The position numbers and the translations under genes are program-made. The notes beneath the pieces are model-generated. The model searched no databases and was not told the origin of the DNA. It saw nothing but the letters and a program-made list of their open reading frames with translations. This document shows, piece after piece, positions 54,497 through 63,787 of a stretch of DNA of 64,000 nt; positions within the stretch are counted from its first letter, which is position 1; the number at the start of each line of letters is the position of its first letter. Source of the DNA: Pictodentalium vernedei (lineage: Eukaryota; Mollusca; Scaphopoda; Dentaliida; Dentaliidae); contig CM062290.1 of the NCBI GenBank assembly GCA_031216915.1, positions 252,036,581 to 252,100,580 on the forward strand, written 5' to 3'.

Positions 54497-54844
54497 TCTT
54501 TCTAAAAGGTAAAAAATGGCTATATGGAAATTTTGTTTTATTTTAACGGCGGTTCTATTTATGTTTTGACGCGTTCGGTCAGCTGATGCCGTTCAAGGGT
54601 TTAATATCGCAATACAGTAGTCCCCAAAAGGATACTTAATAGCCACTATAACTGCGGTAGGTTTCAGAATATTTGGGGCGTTTAATTACGTTAAATTACA
54701 GAGGTAAATTAGGATCAATTGCCATATTTTTTTTCTTTCTTTCTTTTCCTTCTTCATTCTTTCTGACGAGTGTTGAAGATAGAAAGAAAAAATCAAAATG
54801 GATGTTGTTACACCCCTCGCCCAATGGTATCATTAGGCAAGGAA

Positions 54845-56518
54845 ATGGGCTTTGAGGGGGCCGAACTTCAGAAGTTTGTTAAAGATGAGCAGAAACGTGA
54901 GGCCAAGGAGTTTGCCTTACGTAATGACGCAAGGGAGAGAGAGGCCCAAGCAGTAAGGGAGGCAAAAGAGCGAGAGATTCAATTAGAACGAGAGCGTGAG
55001 AAAGACGCAAGAGAGGCGAGGGAGAGAGAAGCCCAATTAGATAGGGAGGCAAAAGAGAGAGAGATTCAATTAGATAGGGAGGCAAAAGAGAGAGAGATTC
55101 AATTAGCAAATGAGGCGAGAGAGAGGGAAGCCCAAGTAGCAAGGGAGGCAAGGGAGGCAGAACGAGAGCTCGAACAACAGAGGCACGAGAGAGAATTAGA
55201 GCTCCTCAGAGCAAGGGCCGATGTGGAAAATGAAAGTCGGTGCTCAGGGGACGGGAGTGCAGGGGTAGTAATTCATGCCCCACGCCCCCACCTCGCTCAT
55301 TTTAATGAAAACACAGATGACTTGGACTCGTACTTGGAGAGGTTCGGGCGTTTTGCCTCCAGTCAAATGTGGCCAGAAGACACATGAGCTATGTGCTTGA
55401 GCCCTTTGTTGTCAGGTAAAGCCCTCGAGGCTTATACCAGTATGCCTCCTGCACTTCTTAACGACTACAGTGAGCTGAAGAATGCCATCCTTCGGAGATA
55501 CCAGCTCACTGAAGAAGGATTCCGGACCAAGTTCCGAGAAATTAAGCAGGAGAAGGGAGAAACAGTACCTCAGTATTTTGCCCGAGCTAGGCGGTACTTT
55601 AACCGCTGGACTGATCTCGCAGAAGTGAATGAGTCATATGGAGCCCTGCGAGATCTATTTCTCCGGGAGCAGTTTTTAACTACATTCTCCAAGGAGTTGG
55701 GCCTGTTCATCAAGGAAAGGGGTCCGCCCACCTATGATGAGATGGCAACTGTGGCCCAAGGTGGGAGTGTCAATGCACCCAAATCGGCTAGGGGTGGGGC
55801 AAACGGGTTGGCAATGACACCCGTAAGGCAATACCACCCCAATCCGCCTGCGTCGCAGACCAGCCGGAAGGGGAGCACTCCCAAGGACACCACTTGTTTT
55901 ATCTGCAACAAGCGGGGTCATATTTCCAGGGACTGCTGGCAGAAGCAGGTTAGGACCACTGGGAACATTAGACCACCTCGGCAGGGGGCCGGAAACGCAG
56001 CACCAAGGGGTTGGAAGCAAGGTGACCGCGTAGATCCAGGGCCCAGTAGACAGACGGCAGCGTCCTGTCAAACTATCGGTCCAGAACACAGTCCCCTCCG
56101 GGAATGTATACAAGAGGGAGAATTGAGGCTGGAAGGCGGGAAGGTTGTCCCGATAATAAGTGGCATGTGTGAGAGGCTCACAACTTCGCAGGAGAAGGTT
56201 AATATGCCAGTGTACCCAGGGTATGTGGGACAAAGGGAGGTCCGTCTGCTCCGGGATTCTGGGTGCTCCTCTGCAGCGGTTAGAAGGCAACTCGTTGACG
56301 ACAAGCAATTGTTGGGTCGTGACCATTTGTGTATTTTGATAGATGGGACCGTTAGAAGGTTTCCCATCGCGAGGATAACTGTGGATACCCCATTGTATTG
56401 TGGCGAAGTGGAAGCCATGTGCATTAAATCGCCTGTGTATGACCTGGTCATAGGTAATATCCCAGGGGTGAAGGCAAGCCCTGATGAGTTATGGTCCAGG
56501 GGTAGGGGGGCCAAGTGA
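54845..56518 (+). pseudogene. Gag-protease of Ty3/gypsy-type element, with in-frame stop
   Basis: Starting at ATG 54845 (the first ATG followed by a plausible gag N-terminus; upstream in-frame ATGs at 54770 and 54824 are possible), the frame opens with a long charged coiled coil (about 54890-55220) made of REAKEREIQL-type repeats. A capsid-like region follows, interrupted by an in-frame TGA at 55385-55387, and continuing in the same frame to 56518. The part around 55480-55760 (ELKNAILRRY, GETVPQYFARARRYFNRW, LREQF, FIKERGPPTYDEM) resembles the SCAN/Gmr1-type capsid C-terminal domain. A CCHC zinc knuckle (C169, C172, H177 and C182 of the downstream part, 55895-55936) would bind RNA. An aspartic protease has DSG at 56255-56263 and a later VIGN motif. 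The role would be particle assembly and polyprotein cleavage. A single nonsense codon and loss of pol make this copy non-autonomous. Confidence 0.85.
54960..55175 (+). repeat. 33-bp coding tandem repeats (coiled coil)
   Basis: The block GAGGCAAAAGAGAGAGAGAT recurs with AATTAGATAGG-type joins, encoding REAKEREIQLD-like heptad-rich repeats. Tandem growth keeps the reading frame because units are multiples of 3. Confidence 0.8.
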
Positions 56519-56633
56519 GGGCCCAACGAGGGCAAAGGAAGTTCAAGCCGGTGGGCAAGGACCCCCGGCGGTTGCACTCGGTAACGTACCGAGTAAGGAA
56601 GGGAAGGTTCCCAGGGGGAACCAGTCCGATGGT

Positions 56634-56754
56634 CCGAGTTCGCGGTACTAGGATTCCGACTCTCCACGTCGGTCTAATATCCCCGCAATTTCATCAGCGG
56701 GACTAAATAACCCCACGTCAGCCCAGGCCTTAAGGGGCCTCAGGTGTCCAGACA
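56634..56754 (+). repeat. 3' LTR remnant (last 121 bp)
   Basis: CCGAGTTCGCGG to GTGTCCAGACA matches 54353-54474 with a few differences (TCCACGTCGGTCTAAT, CCCCGCAATTTCATCAGCGG, CCCAGGCCTTAAGGGGCCTC). It follows the protease frame after 115 bp, so the deletion removed pol and the rest of the 3' LTR. Confidence 0.9.
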
Positions 56755-57514
56755 CTTCAGTATGCGGCACAATAGTATTTCAGCGAAGACATACAGGTTT
56801 TCATAAACAGTTCAAAAAAGACCACAGCAGTTCAGGAGTTAAATAGTTTTTGACAATGATAACCAAAGTCTTTGACAATGACAAACAAGTCAGCTCATAA
56901 TGTTTCTGTATGAGAACGTAGTGAGCGTATTTTAATCAATTGAATAAATTCAACTGGAATTATATTCTACACGATATTTAACAATTATCCGCACCTCTGC
57001 ATTTTTGGTTTTAACCACATGCTTGAAAAGATTTCCTGTCTGATGGTTGAATAATTTGGTGGTAAGAAAAAATATCTGTGCATTTTTCATTCAAATTTAA
57101 TAACGAATATTTCAAAGGATATTCACTACACAAAAGAGTGTTGAACCACCCGAGTATTACATGTATTTCGAAGACAACGTTTATTTTTGTTTTCGCTGCA
57201 AAGAAACTGCATAATTAATTCTTTACACGTTCAAGTTACGTTTATGTATCGTATCGCTGAGCACCTTTATATCACAAACAGCAGAGAAAGCGAGAAGTAT
57301 AAACATTGACTCCTCTGGCCATGACTGGATTGAAGCATTTTAACGGACTCGGAGATTTCGAAGCATCAGGACCTTTTGGGAGCACGGCAATACCCACGGA
57401 TATATCAATGGTTTCCCATCCCATGTATACTTTAGTGAGATGATAGAAATACAATACACAAAGCTATGTTTGGAACTCCCGCACCTCTACATTAAGAAAA
57501 ATCCACATCTTTTA
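56755..57514. other. No gene recognised
   Basis: AT-rich flank of the LTR element. CTTCA at 56755-56759 would be the right copy of a target duplication, but no matching left copy was found. Confidence 0.4.
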
Positions 57515-58020
57515 GGCCACACAAAATAAATTAATTGATTCTCAGGCAATATTTTTTTCAAATTAATGAGAGGGGGGGGGGGGGGGGGTATTTTTAATTT
57601 TCCTTTTTCTTTTGCAAAAAGTGAGCAAACATGGAGAGGATTTTGGCTGTCTTTTTACACACAGAAATATAGAAAGTGCATATTTATACAAATAAATTCA
57701 TTTTTAATTAAAACATTCCTTTAAAACAAACTTCCAATGGTCTTCATATTATCTTTGATGTAAAATTATTTAATCTATGGGGATTTGCCTCGTTACAATT
57801 TATGGCAGAGTGCCTGTAGGCACTCTCCTATAAATTGTAACAAGGCAAACATATTGCAGACGCAACTGAATAAATATGCATCAATCAAAAAAAGTAAAAA
57901 GTTTCGGGTCTCCCCGAGGTTGTACTAATATTGGCAGTCACTGAAAGGCAATAAAAATGTCCAATGAGGAGGTTCAAATTCAATGAGGGATTGCCTGAGA
58001 ATCAAAACACTTTTTTAGCC
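57515..58020. repeat. Dispersed repeat family K, copy 2
   Basis: Collinear blocks with 9095-10050: CACACAAAATAAATTAATT, ATATAGAAAGTGCATATTTA, AGTTTCGGGTCTCCCCGAGG and GAGGGATTGCCTGAGAATCA. It carries the family E hairpin (57785-57851) and G17 at 57572-57588. Confidence 0.55.
57785..57851. repeat. Family E hairpin, copy 2
   Basis: TTTGCCTCGTTACAATTTAT pairs with ATAAATTGTAACAAGGCAAA. The centre is GAGTGCCTGTAGGCACTC. Nearly identical to 24928-24993. Confidence 0.9.
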
Positions 58021-58032
58021 TTAGCTCCATAT

Positions 58033-58266
58033 TTAACCCTTTACCTAACATGAAAAGCAGACGACACTTAAAATAAAATTCTTGAATAACTAATGTTTTC
58101 ATTTTTGCCTCAAAAACATAGGTTATGACCCTTACAAAGAGCTCGTTCCAACGAGGTGTCATAACCTATGTTTTTGATACAAGAAAATAAAAATAATGAA
58201 AATTAATTGGCGATTTTTGTGAATAGCGCTTGCCGGTTTTCCCCGTTTCGTTGGGTAAAGGGTTCA
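58033..58266. mobile_element. Palindromic TTAA MITE, copy A10
   Basis: TTAACCCTTTACCTAACATG to CGTTGGGTAAAGGGTTCA. The central palindrome has lost part of one side (GACCCTTACAAAGAGCTCGT). The right TTAA is mutated to TTCA. Confidence 0.85.
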
Positions 58267-58727
58267 CAAATTTGTTAAATGTGGAGCTAAAATATGTACA
58301 TTTTCTCGTCTTGAAATGCCGTAGTAGAGAAATCAAGCGAAGGAATCTTTGGTCATAGTAGAGGAAGGAGAACCTGCACCTCTTCTTGTTAATACCCAAT
58401 AAGATTGCTATGGTTGGTTCTCTCTTTGCCCCACCCTATCTCTCTCTCTCTCTCTCTCCCTCCATCTCCCTCTTATTTCTGTGAAAATAAGTCGCGACAC
58501 GTGCCCTATGTTCTCCCGGTTACTAACTCCCAGATGGATACAGAAAAAATGTAGGGTGTACGTTGATCTTTAATGTACGGTCACCGTACAAGGTTTTAAC
58601 TTAATTAACCATTCAGTGACAGTGTGAAATATTGAATTGGTTTCAATGTCCTCATACCTCATCTGTGTACCTCCAGTATCTCTATATGCTTGAAGTGTGG
58701 AAATGTTATCTCGCGGACTAGAATGGA
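58267..58727. other. No gene recognised
   Basis: TC microsatellite at 58438-58458. No coding frame. Confidence 0.4.
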
Positions 58728-58990
58728 TAAGGGCAGGGATGTCGCTAAGGGGTTGGGTGCGACACCCCCTACACCCGAACTTTTTTCCAGTAGGGATATT
58801 TTCGTCTGCATTGGAGTCTTAGATATCGATTCGCACTTGCTTGTAATCATTCATTTTCTCACGAAACTATAGATTTGATACTTGGACACACGGTCGGTCA
58901 TACCATTTAAAGTTTCTAGCATCCTTTTCGGGCTGTTGGGGGTCCAACATTATCAATTTGGAGTGCCGGTATGATACGTGTTAATTAAAT
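58728..58990. repeat. Dispersed repeat family L, copy 2
   Basis: Collinear with 18848-19092: ATGTCGCTAAGGGGTTGGGT, GGATATTTTCGTCTGCATTG, TTAGATATCGATTC, GGGCTGTTGGGGGTCC and GTTAATTAAAT. A CACT microsatellite begins right at its end. Confidence 0.6.
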
Positions 58991-59199
58991 CACTCTCACT
59001 CACTCACTCACACTCACTCACTCACTCACTCACTCACTCACTCACTCACTCACTCACTCACTCACTCACCCACTCACTCACTCACTCACTCACCCACCCA
59101 CCCACCCACTCACTCACTCACCCACCCACCCACCCACCCACCCACCCACCCACCCACCCACCCACCCACCCACAAAGAAAACCCACTCACTCACTCGCT
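58991..59199 (+). repeat. CACT/CACC microsatellite
   Basis: About 190 bp of CACT units changing to CACC and back. The frame at 58978-59361 encodes Thr/His/Ser/Leu repeats from this tract only. A G/A tract follows at 59213-59242. Confidence 0.93.
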
Positions 59200-60082
59200 C
59201 GCGTTTATTTTTCGGGGGGGGAGGGGAGGGGGGGGGGGGAGGTGAGACCTCAAAAAGTATATGAAACGGATGCCGAGAAGGCGACGATACCGGTATTTTT
59301 CTCTCACACCAAACAGCATCACGGTGGATTCGTATTTTTTGACGTGTACAAATTAGGCTAGTATAAAAAGGCTGCTACCAGGGTATTTTGGGATAGTACC
59401 ATGGGTACCAAAGTACTTTTTATAAAGCAATTGTGACCTACTGACGTATATTTCCAAGTTATCCCCACCATCGCTCCGCCCACTTCCAACCCTCGGGGAA
59501 ATCGACGGGGCCCCTAGTCATGTTTTGCTATCCAAATTTACCCAAGACGCCAAATTGTGTTTAGTTGCAACCAGTTTCTGATTACCTCTTAAGGTAAGGT
59601 TCCAAACTATGTCAAAATCGGCTTTAGAGTCCATTGAACTTGTGTAGCTTTTGGGGACCTATGCAGGGAAATAAAGTAGGCCTTACACCTGTTACTGTGG
59701 TAAACAACACATGTTTCAATGGTAAAATGGGACATGGTTTCAAACGCCTGGTGTGAAAGTCATCTAGAGTGGACACCATTGCTGTAAATGATTGGCGAAA
59801 CTTTACTTTATGATTGTACTGCAGTCACGATATAGCATACATGCTGAAAGTGAACGATAAAAAGCAATAAATGATAATAATAGTGAATTTAGGAACGTAT
59901 TTTCGATTAAACGAAATCAGGAGACCAGAACATAAAATTTCCAATAACCACTTTGGATGTCTAAAAGTACACAAAAATGCTCGCTCCACTGATCTCAAAC
60001 GCACGTGTCTAGTAATCTCAATCGTACACAAAAAACCCAAAACAGCCGTCAAAACAGCTGTACTTGTATGTTTGCATGCTTG
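59200..60082. other. No gene recognised
   Basis: No supported frame. Two opposite-strand frames at 59825-60196 overlap and are unconvincing. Confidence 0.4.
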
Positions 60083-60630
60083 ACTATGTTTAACGACATT
60101 TTCAGCAGCTAGGGTCATATCATATTTGACAGTTTCATAGGTGGGGGAAGCCGGAGTACCCGGAGAGAACCACTGAACAACTGTCGGATTCTCCAACTTA
60201 CTAACCCGACACGAGCAGGGTTAACATCCATTGAAGGCAAGTGCACCGCCGACGTGCCCCATACGCCTTAGTACACAACACTACCTTGCTGCTTGTCGAC
60301 CCAAGAAATCGGCATCGACAGTGAAGTATACGGCAGTGAAAAGTAATCTACGTCGACAGTGTCGTATACAACAGTGAATAGTAATTTGCGTCGACAGTGT
60401 CGTATTCGACACTGTCGACGTAGATTGCTTTTCACTGACAAACTCTGAATGAGTATGTACTCAAAGCTTGAGATCTGAGATATTAATATTTGTGACGTTT
60501 CCTGTTAAACGTCATAGTAAATCGGCCTTGTACGAGGACACTACGCAGATGATGCGGTTCAGGGTCGAAAGGTTAATCTTTGGATTTCAAGTCCAATGCC
60601 ATAACCAATTAGCCTCGTGCTTCCTGGCTG
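60083..60630 (-). mobile_element. tRNA-headed SINE interrupted by a hairpin
   Basis: The body part at 60083-60300 has GTTTAACGACATTTTCAGCA, GGAAGCCGGAGTACCCGGAG, GCAGGGTTAACATCC and AGTGCACCGCCGACGTGC. A head-like part at about 60545-60630 reads on the minus strand as GAAGCACGAGGCTAATTGGT and GAAATCCAAAGATTAACC. The 60300-60440 hairpin and about 100 bp more lie between. The head is decayed and the join is inferred. Confidence 0.65.
60318..60440. repeat. Hairpin with tandem TCGACAGTG motifs
   Basis: Three near copies of TCGACAGTG(T/A)CGTATAC-like units, the last pairing with its own complement (GTCGACAGTGTCGTATTCGA and ACACTGTCGACGTAGATTGC). It looks like a foldback insertion in the SINE. Confidence 0.65.
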
Positions 60631-62335
60631 TGTTTATTGAATTATATCTTGCACAATGGGGACGACATTCAAACATTAACCGTTGGTAGACATGTCTGAT
60701 TTTAGCAGTCAATTCGTGCTGATTTCGTCTTTTCCTTGAAGAAAAAAAGGGGAGGGGGGTGGGGGGTGGATGGCGAACTTTTCGCGAAGAAAACGAAGAG
60801 AACGGTCTCTTCCAGTGCGATTAAAACTACTTTGAATGAACCTGATTTCTAACTTCCTCTGGACATTAATAATACCACGTCCGCGTCTTCAGATCCAAAT
60901 TCATTTTTCTATTAACGTTTGCTCCTGATATTCAGTTTATCAAAAATGTTTAGGACAATTTTTTTTCAGCGGATGGAACCAGAAGCTTTTAAACACCTCT
61001 GTTAAATGTGGGTACGACGCATAGAGACACACCAGTGTGCAGAACGCAATGCTCAAGGACATTGTTGGGTTGTCTCGAGCCCACACAAAGGTAGCTGTTG
61101 GCATTCAATGACATCAAACCAACAGACACCCAGAAAAATATGTTGTTTTTTTTAGAGATTCCAATCGTCAAAAGGTTGGATTGGATATACACAGACACAA
61201 AGAGACAAATGGACGTAATAAAGCAGTCAAAATGTTGTTGTTTTTTATCAACATGGTGCCAGTTTATCAACCAGAAAGAAAGTACGCGCAGGTTTTCAAT
61301 GAGTCGTCCCATCCCTTGTTTTCTATCTTTGGTGCTGCACCTTGACAAAATTTTCGTGATCGCCAAATGGCCGCAAGAGGTCTGAACAACCCTAAAACGT
61401 GTTCTTGCAAGCTCGTCTTTGGCACGTAAAAATATTTTGCTCTGCTTCTGTTTACTTTGGCTCACATTTTGCTACCAATATGTCTATACAAGGTTAAAGT
61501 ACAGTTGGCTTTATATGTGCGACATTTCCACTTCATTTTAAATTATCCCAGTCGCGTACAAGCATTATTTCCCATTTTAGAGAAATTATGGACAAAAATT
61601 ACATTAATTAGCCCACATTGTTGGATTTATCGTCACATTTTATACAATCATCCCCATGGATACGCCGAGAAAGAATCTCATTCCCTTTCACTAGTTTATG
61701 ATACAACTAACAATGTTTCCAATTAGGCGATACAGGATGGAAATAAATTGGGCGGTTAATTTTCTCTGAGCAAGTATAATACGAAAAAATGTATTTTAAG
61801 TCATATCGACTGTAGAACAAAATATAGCGATCATTTTCACGCCAGGGATTCGGTTTACATGACATGCTATGTAAGCAGAACTGGCCAAAAAACTGTGGTT
61901 CGTGAAGAGATGTAATTGGTGTTGCGGGGTGGAGTGGGTGGGCAGGACTGTGTTGGGTGAAGTGGGTTGGGTAGGGTAGGGTGGTCTGGGCTGGGCTGTG
62001 GTTTGATGCGCAGTTTATTGTCGTCAGACAAGAATAGACATCCACATGTTAGATGAAACAATTAGGTTAATTATAGTTGCGCGTGAGATATTAATTTTGG
62101 TGATTAGAATTGTTTGCACGCATTTGTTTTGTTCAAATACAAATGTATTGAACAAATCTCTGTTTGCTTCTAAGTGAACACAGAGCACATACACACACAA
62201 TGAAGCATTTTAATGATGGTGCTTGTAGCATTCAATAGAATTCAAATACGGATTTTAGCACATAAAAGTTTCCACATTTGTACCTAAAGAATTTAGTCAC
62301 ACAAATGATTTACATTTGCGCACAGAAAGCTGAGT
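60631..62335. other. No supported gene; one 158-codon frame
   Basis: A 158-codon minus-strand frame (60989-61465) is the longest unexplained open frame in the last 7 kb. It has Cys- and Trp-rich stretches but no motif I recognise, and an opposite-strand frame overlaps it (61098-61385). I do not call it a gene. A GGGTAGGGTGG-type tract lies at about 61925-61995. Confidence 0.4.
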
Positions 62336-62339
62336 TCAT

Positions 62340-62688
62340 CGAGCCTGGTGGATTACAGCATTGAACTTTAAGCCTAACGGTCGACGGGGCGATCCGGACC
62401 CGTGTAATCTGTGTTGTAGCCTTGGATAAGACAATTAATTCAGAACGACCATGTCGGTGCACGGTTGCATACATACTGGTACGTTGTGCATGTCGACGGT
62501 GCACTGTCTTCAGACGCTGCTAACTCTGCTTGTGCTAGGAAGGTAAGCTAGAGGGTCTGTCAGTTGCTCGCCGCTGCTCGGAGGCTCTCTCCGGGTCGTC
62601 CGACTTCCTCCACCCATAAAACAGTCCGACGCGATATGACCCTGATTGTTGAAAGTGTCGTCAAACTCCAATAAATAAACAATTAATG
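62340..62688 (+). mobile_element. tRNA-headed SINE (diverged head)
   Basis: A weak head (GGTGGATTACAGCATTGAAC) leads to AGCCTTGGATAAGACAATTA, GCATGTCGACGGTGCACTG, CTCCGGGTCGTCCGACTTCC and GTCAAACTCCAATAAATAAA. No target duplication identified. Confidence 0.8.
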
Positions 62689-63364
62689 CGGTGACAAAAT
62701 CGGACAAATATCAAATATTTCCACCGGATCGGGACTAGATCAGTAGAGATAAACGGTTCAAATCCTACAAACATAACCGAGTGAAATTTATATATTCCCG
62801 CTCCTCCTCCCCCCCCCCCCCCCCCCCCCCCCCCATTGAACCCTTTGATCATCACGAATGCAAATCCAAATTCCGCAGTGACACGCTCTACAGAACAAAC
62901 GTATTGCCCAGATCAAGTCTGATGATGATCCGATGAATGGTATGGGAGACATTTGGGATCAATCACACACACAATTAAAAAAGAAACTGTGCGCAAATTA
63001 TAGCATGGATTAACTTTGGAAGTTGAGATTAATACTGAGAATCTAGTGCCACGGGAAGTCTATTACAAAGACATTATCTTAGTTTTCTTTTGGAAACATG
63101 TCCTCAACCCCATACCAACCCAAGTTGCCGCAAATCCAATGCCACTCCATTTATATTTTGACATTAAAGTCAAAAGAGTTGTTACGATGCATGTGTAGGG
63201 TAGTTTTGACCAAACGACCCTGTGCATGCATCGAACAAATTCATTTGGCATCCGTGGTTTAAGTGATTTAAATACAATTTAAATGAACTTTGAGGTAGAT
63301 TTTCCTGTTTCTTCGTTGATGGTGGCATAATCTCACAGAATAAAAGATTCGGATGTATCAAACA
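62689..63364. other. No gene recognised
   Basis: Contains C26 (62809-62834). No supported coding frame. Confidence 0.4.
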
Positions 63365-63520
63365 TTTTCAAATTTTAATACTTTTTTCATTGTTTAACTC
63401 AAAAGCATTTGGTCTGAACGAAGGGCAAAGTCATAGGCTATGTTTTTAGGGCAAAAATAAAAAAATGCAGCTATTCGAGGAAATGTTTTTCAAGTATCGT
63501 CTGCTGTTCGTGTTTTTTTA
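63365..63520. mobile_element. Decayed MITE of the A family (subfamily)
   Basis: TCATTGTTTAACTCAAAAGC, CATAGGCTATGTTTTTAGGG, GCTATTCGAGGAAATGTTTT and CAAGTATCGTCTGCTG follow the family order of 17561-17780. The left end, palindrome and right terminus are eroded. Confidence 0.6.
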
Positions 63521-63536
63521 TATTTTCATTGCGGTT

Positions 63537-63787
63537 TTAACCTTTTACCTAACGTAACGGCCAAAACCGGCCAGCGCTGTTCTCAAAAATCACCAATTAA
63601 TTTTCATTATTTTTTTCATTTTTTGTCTCAAAACATAGGTTATGACCCCTCTTTGGAACGAGCTTGTTGAGCTCGTTCCAATGAGGGGTCATAACCTATG
63701 TTTTTGAGACAAAAAATGAAAAAAAATAGTTATTCAAGAATTTTTTTTGTAAGTGTCGTCTGCTTTTCATGTTAGGTAAAGGGTTAA
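63537..63787. mobile_element. Palindromic TTAA MITE, copy A11 (nested in SINE)
   Basis: TTAACCTTTTACCTAACGTA to GTTAGGTAAAGGGTTAA, 251 bp. The palindrome is TTTGGAACGAGCTTGTTGAG plus CTCGTTCCAATGAGG. TTAA flanks both ends, and the SINE body continues directly on the right. Confidence 0.9.

Larger units (their letters stand above)
53036..56754 (+). mobile_element. Internally deleted Ty3/gypsy-type LTR retrotransposon
   Basis: Order: long 5' LTR (ends 54474), primer-binding-like site (54480), leader, gag-protease frame (54845-56518, broken once), then directly a 121-bp copy of the LTR 3' end (56634-56754). Reverse transcriptase, RNase H, integrase and most of the 3' LTR are missing. So this is a deletion derivative, or a non-autonomous form that kept gag and protease. 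The SCAN-like capsid part points to the Gmr1-like branch of Ty3/gypsy, where such domains are known. The left boundary (TGTTAG at 53036) is a guess from the TG rule. Confidence 0.75.

Noticed and set aside
54846-54850. Intact, mobile gypsy element
   Set aside because: In-frame TGA at 55385-55387 and absence of reverse transcriptase and integrase.
55676-56667. Minus-strand frames of about 200 codons opposite gag-protease
   Set aside because: Antisense shadows of the plus-strand gag-protease frame, without recognisable domains.
56755-56759. Target duplication CTTCA of the LTR element
   Set aside because: No matching 5-mer precedes a plausible TG start on the left side. The CTTCA at about 52999 is followed by GCG, not TG.
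58978-59361. Repetitive Ser/Leu/Thr/His protein
   Set aside because: Translation of the CACT/CACC microsatellite only.
60989-61465. 158-codon minus-strand frame as a membrane protein exon
   Set aside because: Hydrophobic stretches are short, no family motif is visible and an opposite-strand frame overlaps. Splice sites could not be supported.
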